Origin: Bacillota bacterium | GTDB taxonomy: Bacteria > Bacillota > Clostridia > Acetivibrionales > DSM-1351 | DNA length: 64,000 nucleotides | Assembly: GCA_023412275.1 (NCBI GenBank) | Contig: JAEYNY010000191.1 | Coordinates: 1 to 64,000, forward strand | Direction: 5' to 3' | In this document: one piece after another, positions 1 to 8,989 of the stretch | Layout of the letters: each line of letters opens with the position of its first letter | Position numbering within the stretch: the stretch's first letter is position 1 | Position numbers and translations under genes: made by a program | Notes under the pieces: generated by a model | The model's input: the letters and a program-made list of their open reading frames with translations, nothing else | Databases searched by the model: none | What the model was told of the DNA's origin: nothing

Positions 1-2
1 AT

Positions 3-58
3 ATAACTGTGGACGGCGGAATGACTAAAAAAATGATTTATGTATAGTCCACTGTTAT
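3..58 (-). terminator. Stem-loop at the end of the AraC gene
   Basis: A 12-bp inverted repeat (3-14 and 47-58, 11 of 12 matching) encloses a 32-nt loop that contains a run of T on the minus strand. The near arm overlaps the stop codon of the AraC-type gene. It may end that transcript, but the loop is long and no clean U tract follows, so this is tentative. Confidence 0.35.
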
Positions 59-939
59 CCCTCAACCTGAAAGCTGTTGATAGGGTGTTCAAGGGTAGAC
101 TTGAAATATTTTCTGGGAGACATACCATACATTTTTGAAAAAGTACGTACAAAACTTGAGTAATCGTTAAATCCACATTCTCCTGCTGCATCTGACGGAG
201 ATTTCCCCGCTTTTATAAGGGTCGCACTTTTTTGAAGTCTCTTGTTATTTACGTAACTGTGGATTGAGAACCCTGTGTTCGATTTGAATTTATGCATAAG
301 ATAATACTTGTTGATGTAGAACCTTTCAGACAATGCTGCTATACTCAGGTCTCCTGAAAGGTTCCCATTAATAAAGTGTATGACCTTCTGAATCTGTTCA
401 TCAAACTCTACTTCAATGTCTTCTACTTGTTTATCCGGTTTTAAGTATAAACGGTTTATGTATACCATAAATTGCACGAAAAGTGCATTTGCAAGGATGC
501 CTGAACCAAAAGTTATGTTTTTAAGTTCCTTTTCAAGATTCCCCAGTATTAGCTTAATATTATTGAGGGAATTAGCGCCCAGTCTTACTAAATGTTTTTT
601 TTCTCTGGCAAGGTTAAAGCATGTCAAAAGATCATTATCGCGATTTCCATGCTCCTCTAAAAATCTATTATTTATCCAGATAACTATTCTTTCATAGTCA
701 CGGTCGGGTGCTATTATGGGCTTATGTACCTGATTTCCCGGAACAAAAAGAACATCCCAAGGTTTAAGTTTATAGTTTTTACCTTCTATATTGTAAATAA
801 CGTCACCAAGTAAGAATATTATTATTTTATTAAAATCATGATAGTGGTGTTCAAACTGAATATTGTTTCTGTCCTTCAAGTGAAAAAATTTAAAGTCATC
901 CTCCAGATAGCCTCTTTTAATCCCCGGCTCCTTTTCCAT
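55..939 (-). CDS. AraC-family transcriptional regulator with cupin sensor domain
   Basis: Predicted DNA-binding regulator of about 294 aa. The N-terminal half reads as an AraC-type cupin (HHYHDF, then LKPWDVLFVPGNQVH), the usual sugar or small-ligand pocket. The C-terminal 100 residues carry the two helix-turn-helix motifs of AraC/XylS proteins (LSIAALSERFYINKYYLMHKF and AAGECGFNDYSSFVRTFSK). I place the start at the third possible codon because AAGGG lies 9 nt before that ATG, whereas the first in-frame ATG abuts the ribosome binding site. The nearest neighbour is a divergently transcribed DMT exporter, a common target arrangement for such regulators. The ligand cannot be read from the sequence. 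Confidence 0.9.
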   Translation of the reverse strand: MEKEPGIKRGYLEDDFKFFHLKDRNNIQFEHHYHDFNKIIIFLLGDVIYNIEGKNYKLKPWDVLFVPGNQVHKPIIAPDRDYERIVIWINNRFLEEHGNRDNDLLTCFNLAREKKHLVRLGANSLNNIKLILGNLEKELKNITFGSGILANALFVQFMVYINRLYLKPDKQVEDIEVEFDEQIQKVIHFINGNLSGDLSIAALSERFYINKYYLMHKFKSNTGFSIHSYVNNKRLQKSATLIKAGKSPSDAAGECGFNDYSSFVRTFSKMYGMSPRKYFKSTLEHPINSFQVEG

Positions 940-1060
940 CTTAACCATCCCTTCATAACTTATGAAAATGCTTAGTAGTACTATTTTATTATATGTTTCA
1001 AATAAAATAAATGGACAAAAAGCACTTTTTGCAATTTTTTAAACAGTTTATGCAATAATC

Positions 1061-1088
1061 TTGGCTAAAAGTTAGAATATAATATAAT
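1061..1088 (+). promoter_or_regulatory. Probable sigma-A promoter of the DMT transporter
   Basis: TTGGCT (1061-1066) and TATAAT (1083-1088) are separated by 16 bp, about 30 bp before the transporter start. The site lies in the divergent region shared with the AraC-type regulator, which could therefore act on it. Confidence 0.5.
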
Positions 1089-1120
1089 ATGTAAACTAAT
1101 TAATTCGGGTGGTACATATT

Positions 1121-2041
1121 ATGAACATTATTACTAAAAACAACGCACAAATATTTCTTATTTTAAATGCCATACTTTGGGGTTCATCGTATATATGGTC
1201 CAAAATGCTTTTGGGCTTTCTTCCCCAGTTTTCTATACTCTTTATATGCGCTGTATTAGGGCTTGGTTCAACAGTTGTACTATTCAGAAAAAAACTGCAG
1301 GGATTCAGTAAAAAAATTGTTGTCACCTGTGTACTTATAAGCCTTGTTTCAGTTGTAAGCAACACCTTCTGCATGCTGGCACTGAAAAAAACCTCAGGAT
1401 CAAACACTGCATTTATTGTACAGTTGTCCATTGTAATAACTCCTGTAATAATGGCTGTCCTGGAGAGAAAAGCACCATCCCGAAAAACGATCCTTCTGGC
1501 AATGACAGCTATGGTAGGCATTTACTTTATTACGTTTGCAGGAAAGGGTTTTAGTATAAATATTGGAGATATTTTCGCATTATGCAATGCTATTTTTTTC
1601 TCCTTGTTTATTGCACTTCAAAACAAATTTTCAAATGTATTTACCGCAGTACAGTTTACATTTTTACAGCATAGTACAAACATAGTTAGTTTTTTGGCTC
1701 TGACTCTGATATTTGAAACAGGTAAAATATCATTTTCAAATGTAGTAAATCCGGTATTCCTATTGCTCATTTGTCTTAATGCTGCTGTTACTATATTTAC
1801 CTCTTTGTTTCAAAACTCTGCCATCAAATTTGTACGGCCTGAAAACGCAGCCATTACATATGCTCTGGAGCCTGTAGTTACTGCAACTCTGGGTATATTA
1901 CTTCTCGGAGAACGATTCACAGGTATTCTATCCATTATTGGCTGTGTGATTATATTGTTTACCATAATAGTTTCAGCATTCAAGAAAGGTAAAGTTTTTT
2001 CAAGACAATCTTTGAAACTTCGTATTACAACAAAGGCTTAA
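1121..2041 (+). CDS. DMT-superfamily (EamA) transporter
   Basis: Integral membrane protein of about 306 aa, with roughly ten hydrophobic segments arranged as two EamA repeats; the second repeat has the typical AAITYALEPVVTATLGILLLGE block. EamA proteins export metabolites or amino acids, but substrate cannot be inferred. The ATG at 1121 follows GGGTGG by 8 nt and is preferred to an upstream GTG that overlaps the ribosome binding site. It is transcribed away from the AraC-type gene and may be its target. Confidence 0.88.
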   Translation: MNIITKNNAQIFLILNAILWGSSYIWSKMLLGFLPQFSILFICAVLGLGSTVVLFRKKLQGFSKKIVVTCVLISLVSVVSNTFCMLALKKTSGSNTAFIVQLSIVITPVIMAVLERKAPSRKTILLAMTAMVGIYFITFAGKGFSINIGDIFALCNAIFFSLFIALQNKFSNVFTAVQFTFLQHSTNIVSFLALTLIFETGKISFSNVVNPVFLLLICLNAAVTIFTSLFQNSAIKFVRPENAAITYALEPVVTATLGILLLGERFTGILSIIGCVIILFTIIVSAFKKGKVFSRQSLKLRITTKA

Positions 2042-2120
2042 ATATTTTAGGGATATATTCCCAATTATTTAAATAATTCATATTATATTATATATTTTTA
2101 TTGTTCCGGAGGAACCTGAC

Positions 2121-2303
2121 TTGAGCAGCGATTTTTTTTACCTTTCTCCTGAAGAGTACACAATTTTGTCTCTGGCACTGGCTTTTTTGCTTGCGGAAAA
2201 CCTCGATGACCGCAGCCGTCTTATATTGGGTGAATTTTTAATTACAACAGGTATAAACCTGACTCATTTGACTTCTGAAGGCTGGAATGCTAACTTGGAA
2301 TAG
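2121..2303 (+). CDS. Small conserved-looking protein of unknown function
   Basis: A 60-aa protein starting at TTG, with an excellent GGAGGAA eight bases upstream and a strong terminator right after the stop, which together support a real gene. The middle is a hydrophobic helix (ILSLALAFLLAENL) and the rest is acidic. No family is recognised with certainty; it resembles small proteins found in many clostridia. It may be cotranscribed with the transporter ahead of it, about 80 bp away. Confidence 0.7.
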   Translation: MSSDFFYLSPEEYTILSLALAFLLAENLDDRSRLILGEFLITTGINLTHLTSEGWNANLE

Positions 2304-2309
2304 AATTAT

Positions 2310-2344
2310 AAAAGGACGCATCTTTTTAATTATGCGTCCTTTTC
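2310..2344 (+). terminator. Rho-independent terminator after the 60-aa protein
   Basis: AAAGGACGCAT (from 2311) pairs with ATGCGTCCTTT (2331-2342) around a 10-nt loop, followed by TTTCT. The arms are symmetrical, so it can also serve the convergent gene ending at 2357. Confidence 0.85.
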
Positions 2345-2356
2345 TGTCAGAGCAGA

Positions 2357-2857
2357 CTAATCATGTTTTTTATTTTCCATCTTGTCCATCTTGAATTTCG
2401 GAAAATCTTTTCCATCCCACTGATCAAGCTCTTTTTTAAACTCTGTCAGAAACTTTTGGCCTTCCTCATTTGTTAATTTTCCTTCTGAAACCTTTTTATC
2501 AATGTGTTTCTGAAATCTACTGTAGATTTTTTCTTTCTTTTCAGAAAGAGGCAAACTGTTGAACTCTTTTATTTTCTGGATGCGATGATCAATTTCCTTT
2601 ATCTTTTCGTCAGCTTCATCCTTGGAAATACGACCTTCTTTTAAGTCTTTTTCTACCCTTTGCTTTTTATCTTCAAGATATTTAAGGGGATCCTTACGAC
2701 ACTTCTGACATTTGTCTTTGTCCTTAATCTCTTCTTTATGTTGATCAACTGCACCATCTTGTGATTTTGAACCTATGTCGGACTCAACTGCAAAGACATT
2801 AGAAGATAGTATTGAAATAACAAATGCGATAGTAATAAGAACTTTAATTTTTTTCAC
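2357..2857 (-). CDS. Secreted helical protein, DUF2680-like
   Basis: About 166 aa starting at GTG, with GGAGG 8 nt upstream; an earlier in-frame GTG overlaps the ribosome binding site and is less likely. A Sec signal peptide (KKIKVLITIAFVISILSSNVFA) precedes a highly charged, helical mature region with a CQKC pair and repeated DRI/EGRISKDEADEKIKEI-type heptads, as in the small DUF2680 secreted proteins of Firmicutes. It lies just downstream of a two-component pair and could be one of its outputs, an inference from position only. Confidence 0.75.
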   Translation of the reverse strand: MKKIKVLITIAFVISILSSNVFAVESDIGSKSQDGAVDQHKEEIKDKDKCQKCRKDPLKYLEDKKQRVEKDLKEGRISKDEADEKIKEIDHRIQKIKEFNSLPLSEKKEKIYSRFQKHIDKKVSEGKLTNEEGQKFLTEFKKELDQWDGKDFPKFKMDKMENKKHD

Positions 2858-2951
2858 TACTATCACCTCCTTTCTACACTATCTTTCTCAACTAATGTGT
2901 AAATATTGTGTAGATTTTGTAAATTACTTTAAACAATTTTTTCCAAGATGT

Positions 2952-4433
2952 CTATGCCAAATCCTCTTCAAACCAGAACAGAACACCTTCATCTTTATTT
3001 AAAACACCGTATGAATTGTTATGGGCTTTTTGTATTGCTTTCACTATGGACAATCCAAGACCCGTTCCTCCATATGCTCTTGTTCTGGCCTTATCTACTT
3101 TAAAAAAGCTCATCCAAATGTTATCTATAAGGTCATCGGGAATGTTTTTGCCTGAATTGAATACCTCCACCCGAGCCTTTGTATCTGTTATTTCAAGGTC
3201 AACATTTATTATTTTTTTATCATCCAGATGATTAAGTGCATTGCTGAGATAATTCATAAAAACCTGTTCAATGTAATAATAGTCGGCATTTACAATAACA
3301 TTTTCTTTTACCTTTGAATTGAAGGTAACTTCCGCATCCTTTTCAGCAAAAAGAATAGCTTTCTTTTTTAAAACATCAGTTATAAGTTCATTTATGGAAA
3401 ATTCCTCCCGATCAAGGGATATCTGATTGAATTCAAGTTCAGAAAGTTCCAGTAGCTTTCTTACCATGCTGTCCATTTTCTTTGCTTCATCTATAATAAC
3501 ATCACAGTAAAAGTTCTTGTTTTCCTCGTCATCATTTACGTTTAGCTTCAACCCTTCTGCATAGCCTTGTACAATAGCAATAGGTGTTTTTAACTCATGT
3601 GAAACATTACTGATAAATTCCTTTCTCATTTCATCAATCTGTCGTTCCTTCTGTATATCCTGCATTAACTTAATGTTAGCCTGTTGCAAATCGCTTATGG
3701 AGGATTCCAACTGTTTTGACAATGAATTTATGCTTTCTCCCAATGTCCCGATTTCATCGTTTCTGTTCACATAATATTTTTCACTGAAATCAAGGACAGC
3801 CATTTTTTTTGCAATGACATTCAACTTTTCAATAGGTTTGGTAACCCTTGAAGTAAGAATGTAAATAATTACCCCTCCAAGCACCAGGGTCAGCAGTCCT
3901 GTAAGAATGGAAAAGCTTATGGCTAATTGCGAACTTTCCTGAATAGCCGCAAAGGGTGTTCCCATGTATATATACACATTGTCATCTATTTTTGCATAGA
4001 GTGATACAAAGTTGGATTCCATTCTTTTATCATATCGGATTTCTATTTTAGGAGTATCCTTTTTCAGTCTGCTTATTTTATCTGTTATAAACTTTCTGTC
4101 AATGGAAGGGGTTGTCCCCATAATATGCCTGTTGTCCCTCAACATTTGCAGATTTCTCTGTCTGGATTGATAAATTACTTTTAAATCCTTATCGAACAAT
4201 AAAACGGCTGTTCCCCGCAGGCTTTCAATTTTCTCGATGTCCATCATTATATTGTCGGAGTCATTATTATAGGCTTCCTTTATAATGTTATAACTCTGTC
4301 TCATGGTATTTCTCTGATTATGGTAGTAATATTTCAGAAGAAGAGTACTGTTTAAAACCCATGTTAGTACAACCGAAAGTACTATCAAACCAAAAAATGT
4401 CCCGAAAAGCTTTGTTTTTAATGAGATTTTCAT
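2952..4433 (-). CDS. Sensor histidine kinase with extracytoplasmic loop and HAMP
   Basis: Membrane kinase of 493 aa: one transmembrane helix near residues 10-30, an external sensor domain to about 165, a second helix (about 170-195), HAMP (195-245), a phosphoacceptor box with His279 (NVSHELKTP), and a C-terminal HATPase domain with N box, DKARTRAYGGTGLGLSIV and a final FWFEED. Its start overlaps the response regulator stop by 4 bp (ATGA), so the two are translationally coupled and partners. The signal is unknown. Confidence 0.93.
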   Translation of the reverse strand: MKISLKTKLFGTFFGLIVLSVVLTWVLNSTLLLKYYYHNQRNTMRQSYNIIKEAYNNDSDNIMMDIEKIESLRGTAVLLFDKDLKVIYQSRQRNLQMLRDNRHIMGTTPSIDRKFITDKISRLKKDTPKIEIRYDKRMESNFVSLYAKIDDNVYIYMGTPFAAIQESSQLAISFSILTGLLTLVLGGVIIYILTSRVTKPIEKLNVIAKKMAVLDFSEKYYVNRNDEIGTLGESINSLSKQLESSISDLQQANIKLMQDIQKERQIDEMRKEFISNVSHELKTPIAIVQGYAEGLKLNVNDDEENKNFYCDVIIDEAKKMDSMVRKLLELSELEFNQISLDREEFSINELITDVLKKKAILFAEKDAEVTFNSKVKENVIVNADYYYIEQVFMNYLSNALNHLDDKKIINVDLEITDTKARVEVFNSGKNIPDDLIDNIWMSFFKVDKARTRAYGGTGLGLSIVKAIQKAHNNSYGVLNKDEGVLFWFEEDLA

Positions 4434-5110
4434 TTGGCCACCTCAAACTTGTAACCTAAACCCCTTATGGTTTGTATGAAATCACCCTTGTCTCCCAGTT
4501 TCAGTCTCAATTTTTTTATATGGGTATCAACGGTTCTGACATCACCGAAGTAACCATAATCCCAAACAGAATTAAGAATTTTCTCTCTGGACAACGCTAT
4601 TCCCTCATTATCGCAAAGATAGAGCAACAGCTCAAATTCTTTTGGTGTGAGTTCTATCTCTTGCCCTCCGGCATGAACTGTATGAGCCGCAGGGTCAATC
4701 TCCAAACCTTCAAAGGATTTTTTACCGTTTATATTAATATTTAATCTCTTAAGCAGAGCCTGTACTCTTGCTAATAGTATCATCAGGCTGAAAGGTTTGG
4801 TTATGTATTCGTCTGCTCCAATTCCAAAGCTTAGTAACTCATCTGCTTCTGTACTTTTTGCTGTCAGCATTATTACGGGAACCTTTGAATATTGGCGAAT
4901 ACTTCGTAATGTCTCCCATCCGTCCATTACAGGCATCATTACATCAAGGATTACCAGACTGATTGCTTCTTTTTGCTCAATAAACATCTTTAATGCCTGC
5001 ATTCCATTATCTGCTTCTATTACGGAATATCCCTGTTTTTTGAGAAAATCGGCAACCAGCCTTCTCATTCTTTCCTCGTCATCTGCAATAAGAATTCTAA
5101 TTAAACTCAC
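4430..5110 (-). CDS. OmpR-family response regulator
   Basis: A 226-aa regulator with an N-terminal receiver domain (acidic pair at 10-11, phosphoacceptor Asp56 in VILDVMMP, conserved Lys in YITKPF) and a C-terminal winged helix (ELTPKEFELLLYLCDN, RTVDTHIKKLRLKLGD). It is upstream of and overlaps the cognate kinase gene. Likely targets are its own operon and perhaps the neighbouring secreted-protein gene; no direct repeat operator was confirmed. Confidence 0.95.
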   Translation of the reverse strand: MSLIRILIADDEERMRRLVADFLKKQGYSVIEADNGMQALKMFIEQKEAISLVILDVMMPVMDGWETLRSIRQYSKVPVIMLTAKSTEADELLSFGIGADEYITKPFSLMILLARVQALLKRLNININGKKSFEGLEIDPAAHTVHAGGQEIELTPKEFELLLYLCDNEGIALSREKILNSVWDYGYFGDVRTVDTHIKKLRLKLGDKGDFIQTIRGLGYKFEVAK

Positions 5111-5210
5111 GAAAAGTATGCCCCTTTCATATGCACTATTTAAATAAAATTATAGTTTATATTTGTGAACAGAACGTGAATTTCGCGGGTATTTCGTCAC
5201 AGGTTTAACC

Positions 5211-5858
5211 TTAGTCGGTTGTTCCCGCTTTTTTGTTTTTTAAGTACGCTATGAAACCCGGCAGTACTGATATCGCAATTATAGCCAGTATTACAAGTGT
5301 AAAGTTATCCTGGACAACCGGAACATTTCCGAAAAAGTATCCTACTGTCAGAAACAGTGAAACCCATAAGACACCACCAATAATATTGTAGCTTATGAAT
5401 TTCATATAGCTCATTGAACCCATACCTGCTACAAAGGGTGCAAATGTTCTGATTATCGGTATAAATCTTGCAAGTATTATGGTTTTACCGCCGTGTTTTT
5501 CGTAAAAATTATGAGTTTTTATCAGATGCTCCTTTTTAAGAAACCTTACATTATCCTTTCGAAATACCATAGGGCCGAATATTTTACCTAAATGATAATT
5601 ACAGGTATCTCCAAGAATAGCCGCTGAGATCAATACTATTGTTATAATCTTTAAATCGAGCTCACCGCTGGCTGAAAGGGCCCCTAGTACAAATATCATT
5701 GAATCCCCGGGCAAAAAAGGAGTTACTACAAGACCTGTCTCACAAAACACTATGGCAAATAAAATCACATAGGTCCAAATACCAAAGTTATTGGCCAGCA
5801 TGGTCAGATTTTCATCTAAGTGCATTACAAAATTAAAAAAATTTACAATAATACCCAT
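5211..5858 (-). CDS. DedA-family membrane protein
   Basis: About 215 aa with the SNARE-associated/DedA (VTT) fold: GLVVTPFLPGDSMIFVLGAL, then GDTCNYHLG, and the conserved ARFIPIIRTFAPFVAGMG loop. DedA proteins are polytopic and are linked to lipid (undecaprenyl phosphate or phosphatidylethanolamine) translocation and envelope stress. The ATG at 5858 has AGAGG 5 nt upstream and is preferred to an upstream TTG. It appears to be a single gene upstream of the two-component pair. Confidence 0.92.
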   Translation of the reverse strand: MGIIVNFFNFVMHLDENLTMLANNFGIWTYVILFAIVFCETGLVVTPFLPGDSMIFVLGALSASGELDLKIITIVLISAAILGDTCNYHLGKIFGPMVFRKDNVRFLKKEHLIKTHNFYEKHGGKTIILARFIPIIRTFAPFVAGMGSMSYMKFISYNIIGGVLWVSLFLTVGYFFGNVPVVQDNFTLVILAIIAISVLPGFIAYLKNKKAGTTD

Positions 5859-5976
5859 CTCTACCTCTTTCAATTAGTTTTATGTTTACTGCTTTATACA
5901 ATATACTTAAATTTAACCCAAAAGTCTGTTTATATATACTTAATTTTTTTAATTTTCTTCATTTTCGGTGAAAAGA

Positions 5977-6009
5977 GAACCGGACAGTTGATTAAAAGCT
6001 GTCCGGTTC
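5977..6009 (-). terminator. Terminator of the Met-rich ferritin-like gene
   Basis: Perfect 11-bp stem GAACCGGACAG / CTGTCCGGTTC with an 11-nt loop, followed on the minus strand by TCTCTTTT. It starts 17 bp beyond the stop codon of the ferritin-like gene. Confidence 0.85.
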
Positions 6010-6025
6010 AATTATCTGGCTCATA

Positions 6026-6757
6026 TTAATATTTGCAACCATTATTGTGAATCAAAAGATTATATAGCGAAGCATGCCTTAATTCATCCGTGATAATTTC
6101 TACCATCATATTTATGTGTTTTCTGTTTTTCATGGCCGCTAATATCCTGCGGTATTTTTTTACGGCATTAGTTTCACCCATAAGTGCCCCCCTAAGCCCA
6201 TCACAATATGTTCTGGGTTTTTCAAAGGTAACGTTTTCATCAGGTTTTACAGTCTTTCCCGTAAGTTCGAAATAAATCTGTCTAAACATCTTTGCATGTT
6301 TTATTTCATTGTCCCTTATCTCTGTAATAATTTCCTTGTCCAGCAGTGCCGGGGCATTGTCTAAAAGATATTGATAGAATAGTCTGTCTTGTGTCTCACC
6401 TTTTATAGCCTCTTTAATTAATTCCAATGCCTCTGACATATCTGTATCAATTTTTTCTTGCTGCATCATGTTCTGTTGCACCATGTCAGGGCTCATACCG
6501 GGCTGCATCATTCCCTGTTGCATCATGTCAGGGTTCATACCGGGCTGCATCATTCCCTGTTGCATCATGTTAGGACCCATACCGGGCTGCATGTCTTCCT
6601 CATGGTTTATATGTGGTGTATATCCCGGCTGTAAATCCGGATTAAAGTTGGGCTGCATATTCCAAGGGCTTGTCATCCCTGAACCTGTATTTTTATTTGA
6701 AGATCCCGGAGCCATCATATTACTGCTTACATATGGCCAATTTACGTAATTTTGCAC
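6026..6757 (-). CDS. Ferritin-like di-iron protein with Met-rich repeat region
   Basis: A 243-aa protein starting at GTG (GGAGG 7 nt upstream). Residues 1-55 are low complexity. Residues 56-97 are three 14-aa repeats of the type MQPGMxPxMMQQGM, containing 14 methionines. Residues 105-240 form a four-helix ferritin-like domain with all expected ligands: Glu121, Glu151 with His154 (EIKH), Glu195, Glu225 with His228 (ELRH). The domain resembles rubrerythrin or spore-coat ferritin-like proteins. Met-rich repeats can bind Cu(I)/Ag(I) or mediate self-assembly; which applies here is inference. No signal peptide is present. Confidence 0.85.
   Translation of the reverse strand: MQNYVNWPYVSSNMMAPGSSNKNTGSGMTSPWNMQPNFNPDLQPGYTPHINHEEDMQPGMGPNMMQQGMMQPGMNPDMMQQGMMQPGMSPDMVQQNMMQQEKIDTDMSEALELIKEAIKGETQDRLFYQYLLDNAPALLDKEIITEIRDNEIKHAKMFRQIYFELTGKTVKPDENVTFEKPRTYCDGLRGALMGETNAVKKYRRILAAMKNRKHINMMVEIITDELRHASLYNLLIHNNGCKY
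6467..6592 (-). repeat. Three tandem 42-bp repeats encoding Met-rich motif
   Basis: Three in-frame copies of a 42-bp unit encode residues 56-97 of the ferritin-like protein. The copies differ by a few bases (G/N/S at position 6, N/D at position 8 of the peptide unit), so the array is probably old enough to have drifted but could still vary in copy number between strains. Confidence 0.9.
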
Positions 6758-6935
6758 AATTATACCTCCTCTATAATTAACATAATTCCCTTATTACATG
6801 TTATGTAAGTTATATGGAAATGTTCCCCGTTAGGAACAATACATGCTAAATCCTACGTAACAATTTATGTTAATATATTTTGGTAACAACAGCGCGAAAA
6901 AGCCAAGTTTTTTGATAATTTTAATTAATGATAAA

Positions 6936-7673
6936 TTAGATAATAGCATTAGAACTTTGATTTTCCTTGTGACTTTCTATTACATAATGCATGTATGCAC
7001 ATTTTATCTCTTTTCTGCCTGACTGTCGTATGGGAACAGTAGAGCTGTTTTTCAAAACAAACTCATTTTCTTTGGTTGCAATTATATGCTGCATATTTAC
7101 AATAAACCCTCGATGGGACCTCAAAAATCTTTTATCCGTAATAATATCACAAATTTTTGCCATAGGCATATGTATTTTATATTCTTCGATTTCGGTAGTT
7201 ATAACAACCCCATTTCGGACTGCTTCAATATATAGAATATCCCTAAGATTAATTTTAACAGACTCTTTTCCGAAAGGCAGTTCTACGTACTGAGCATCAA
7301 AGGCTAAAACCTTCTTACAACGGTTCAAGGCCTGTTCCACACGTTTATATGTAATGGGCTTAATCAGATAGTGTGTTGCAGCTACCTCAAATCCGTCCCC
7401 TTTGTGATCCAAGCTGGAGGTTGTGAAAATAATCTTGCAGTCTTCATCAGTTTCTCTTATTTTCTCTGCGACTTCAACTCCGTCAATACCTTTCATATAT
7501 ATATCCAGAAATACAATTTTATATTTTTCTTCAGAAAAAGAACACAACATTTCTTCACCACTGTCAAACACAACCACTTCTATATTTATAAAATTATTTT
7601 TTGCATACTGCAGTATGTACTCGCACAGCAATGTACGATCGAATCTTAAATCGTCACAAATAGCTATTTTCAT
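6936..7673 (-). CDS. LytTR-type response regulator (AgrA/LytR-like)
   Basis: About 245 aa from the ATG at 7673, which has AGGAAGG 5 nt upstream; a longer reading to 7790 has no ribosome binding site. The receiver domain begins MKIAICDD and carries the phosphoacceptor in IVFLDIYMKGIDGVE. The C-terminal half is a LytTR DNA-binding domain (LRDILYIEAVRNGVVI, then RFLRSHRGFIVNMQHI). Such regulators normally pair with a HPK10 kinase, but none is adjacent, so it is an orphan here. Targets are unknown. Confidence 0.9.
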   Translation of the reverse strand: MKIAICDDLRFDRTLLCEYILQYAKNNFINIEVVVFDSGEEMLCSFSEEKYKIVFLDIYMKGIDGVEVAEKIRETDEDCKIIFTTSSLDHKGDGFEVAATHYLIKPITYKRVEQALNRCKKVLAFDAQYVELPFGKESVKINLRDILYIEAVRNGVVITTEIEEYKIHMPMAKICDIITDKRFLRSHRGFIVNMQHIIATKENEFVLKNSSTVPIRQSGRKEIKCAYMHYVIESHKENQSSNAII

Positions 7674-7960
7674 CGTAACCTTCCTAAGATGTCTTAAAAT
7701 AATAATTGGTATATCTTTCCTGTTAAAATTATAACATGAAAGATTTGTTTTTTTCAATCGTATTGCACTTTTTGCCGTCGAATTGCACATACCGCTTCAC
7801 TTTTGTCCAAAATACTGATATGATTAGCCTTGATAAGAAAAACGGGTATGGAGGGGATTGTTCAGAGAAAACTAATCAAAAATTAATCATTATGCATATA
7901 GTTACCTAATTTAAAAGCTTTCTTTCTGTAAATTTAAATGTTTTTACTTAAAGATTAATA

Positions 7961-8785
7961 ATGGTGTTTACAGCAAAATTTCAAACAAAGAGGCGAGGCA
8001 AATTGGATAGAATTAAGAAACTACGGTTAAGACCTATTGTAAATTTTAAGGTTGTCACCATTTTGCCGGATGATGAAATCACCATATGTGAAACATGCAA
8101 TCAGGCAAAAGTAGGCAATAAAGAGTTTCCTACGCTGGAAAAGGCACTTAATTCCATAGATAGCCCGGAAGAAACTACTATCACTCTGCTCACAGATGTG
8201 AACCTTGGTGAATCCACGCTGACACTGGGTACTAATACTAATATAGTCCTTGATTTGGCAGGTCATAAAATCACCAGTAGAAATTTTGACGGTACAATAT
8301 ATCTGGAAGGTGCATTAACTGTAAAAGATTCCAGTGAAAAGGAAACTGGCTTAATTGAAAATTTATATCCAAAAGGTATGGGAATCTATTTTAATAGATC
8401 CGGTGTTCTTAAACTTGAAGGTGGAACAATAAAAGGCTACAGTGCATTATACAATTGGAGTAATACTCCCGCGCCTTTTGTAATAATGAACGGCGGAACT
8501 TTGAAGGGCAGTTGGTACGGAATATCATATCTCGATGCAGCAAATATAATAATAAACAATGGCACAGTGCAGGGCGGAGTTATGGCTTTTAATAATTGGG
8601 GTAAATCTAAGCATTCATTTTACATTGGAGAATCCAGTTACATAAAAAAGGGTGCATTGCTACACAATGGTATAGCTAAGAAATATGATGCTACTGAAAA
8701 TATTGTCATAGTTAAAAACCAATATGAAATTGTAAATTCGTTTTTTACGCATAGTACTATTTCCTCTTCTTTTTCATTGGCTTAA
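7961..8785 (+). CDS. Beta-helix-like repeat protein of unknown function
   Basis: Up to 274 aa. From about residue 55 it repeats short beta-strand rungs ending in Gly/Asn turns (ITLLTDVNLGESTLTLG, LDLAGHKITSRNFDGTIYLEG, LKLEGGTIKGYSALYNWS, VIMNGGTLKG, IIINNGTVQGG), the pattern of right-handed parallel beta-helices of pectate-lyase-like or adhesin proteins. There is no signal peptide or catalytic motif. The ATG at 7961 has a weak ribosome binding site; a TTG at 8003 follows GAGG by about 4 nt and may be the true start. A terminator follows. Confidence 0.7.
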   Translation: MVFTAKFQTKRRGKLDRIKKLRLRPIVNFKVVTILPDDEITICETCNQAKVGNKEFPTLEKALNSIDSPEETTITLLTDVNLGESTLTLGTNTNIVLDLAGHKITSRNFDGTIYLEGALTVKDSSEKETGLIENLYPKGMGIYFNRSGVLKLEGGTIKGYSALYNWSNTPAPFVIMNGGTLKGSWYGISYLDAANIIINNGTVQGGVMAFNNWGKSKHSFYIGESSYIKKGALLHNGIAKKYDATENIVIVKNQYEIVNSFFTHSTISSSFSLA

Positions 8786-8826
8786 CTTATGATCTGATTA
8801 GTTACAAAATACCTGGTAAAAATATC

Positions 8827-8867
8827 GTCCGGTTAGGAAGTTAAAACTTCTAAACCGGACCTTTTTA
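8827..8867 (+). terminator. Terminator after the beta-helix-like gene
   Basis: GTCCGGTT(A)GGAAGTT pairs with AACTTC(T)AAACCGGAC, giving a long stem with one or two mismatches and a very short loop, followed by CTTTTTATTT. Confidence 0.88.
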
Positions 8868-8989
8868 TTTGTTCTAATTACCTCTTTTCGAATAAAAAAT
8901 TTAATAAATCAAATAATTTTTATATCTTATATTTTTGTATAGGGTTAATATTTCTCTTTTCATAATAATAATTATACTTGGAGGTAGAT

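Noticed and set aside
7800..7960. Possible short peptide starting at the ATG in CGGGTATGGAGGGG
   Set aside because: The frame ends after 12 codons and has no ribosome binding site before it.
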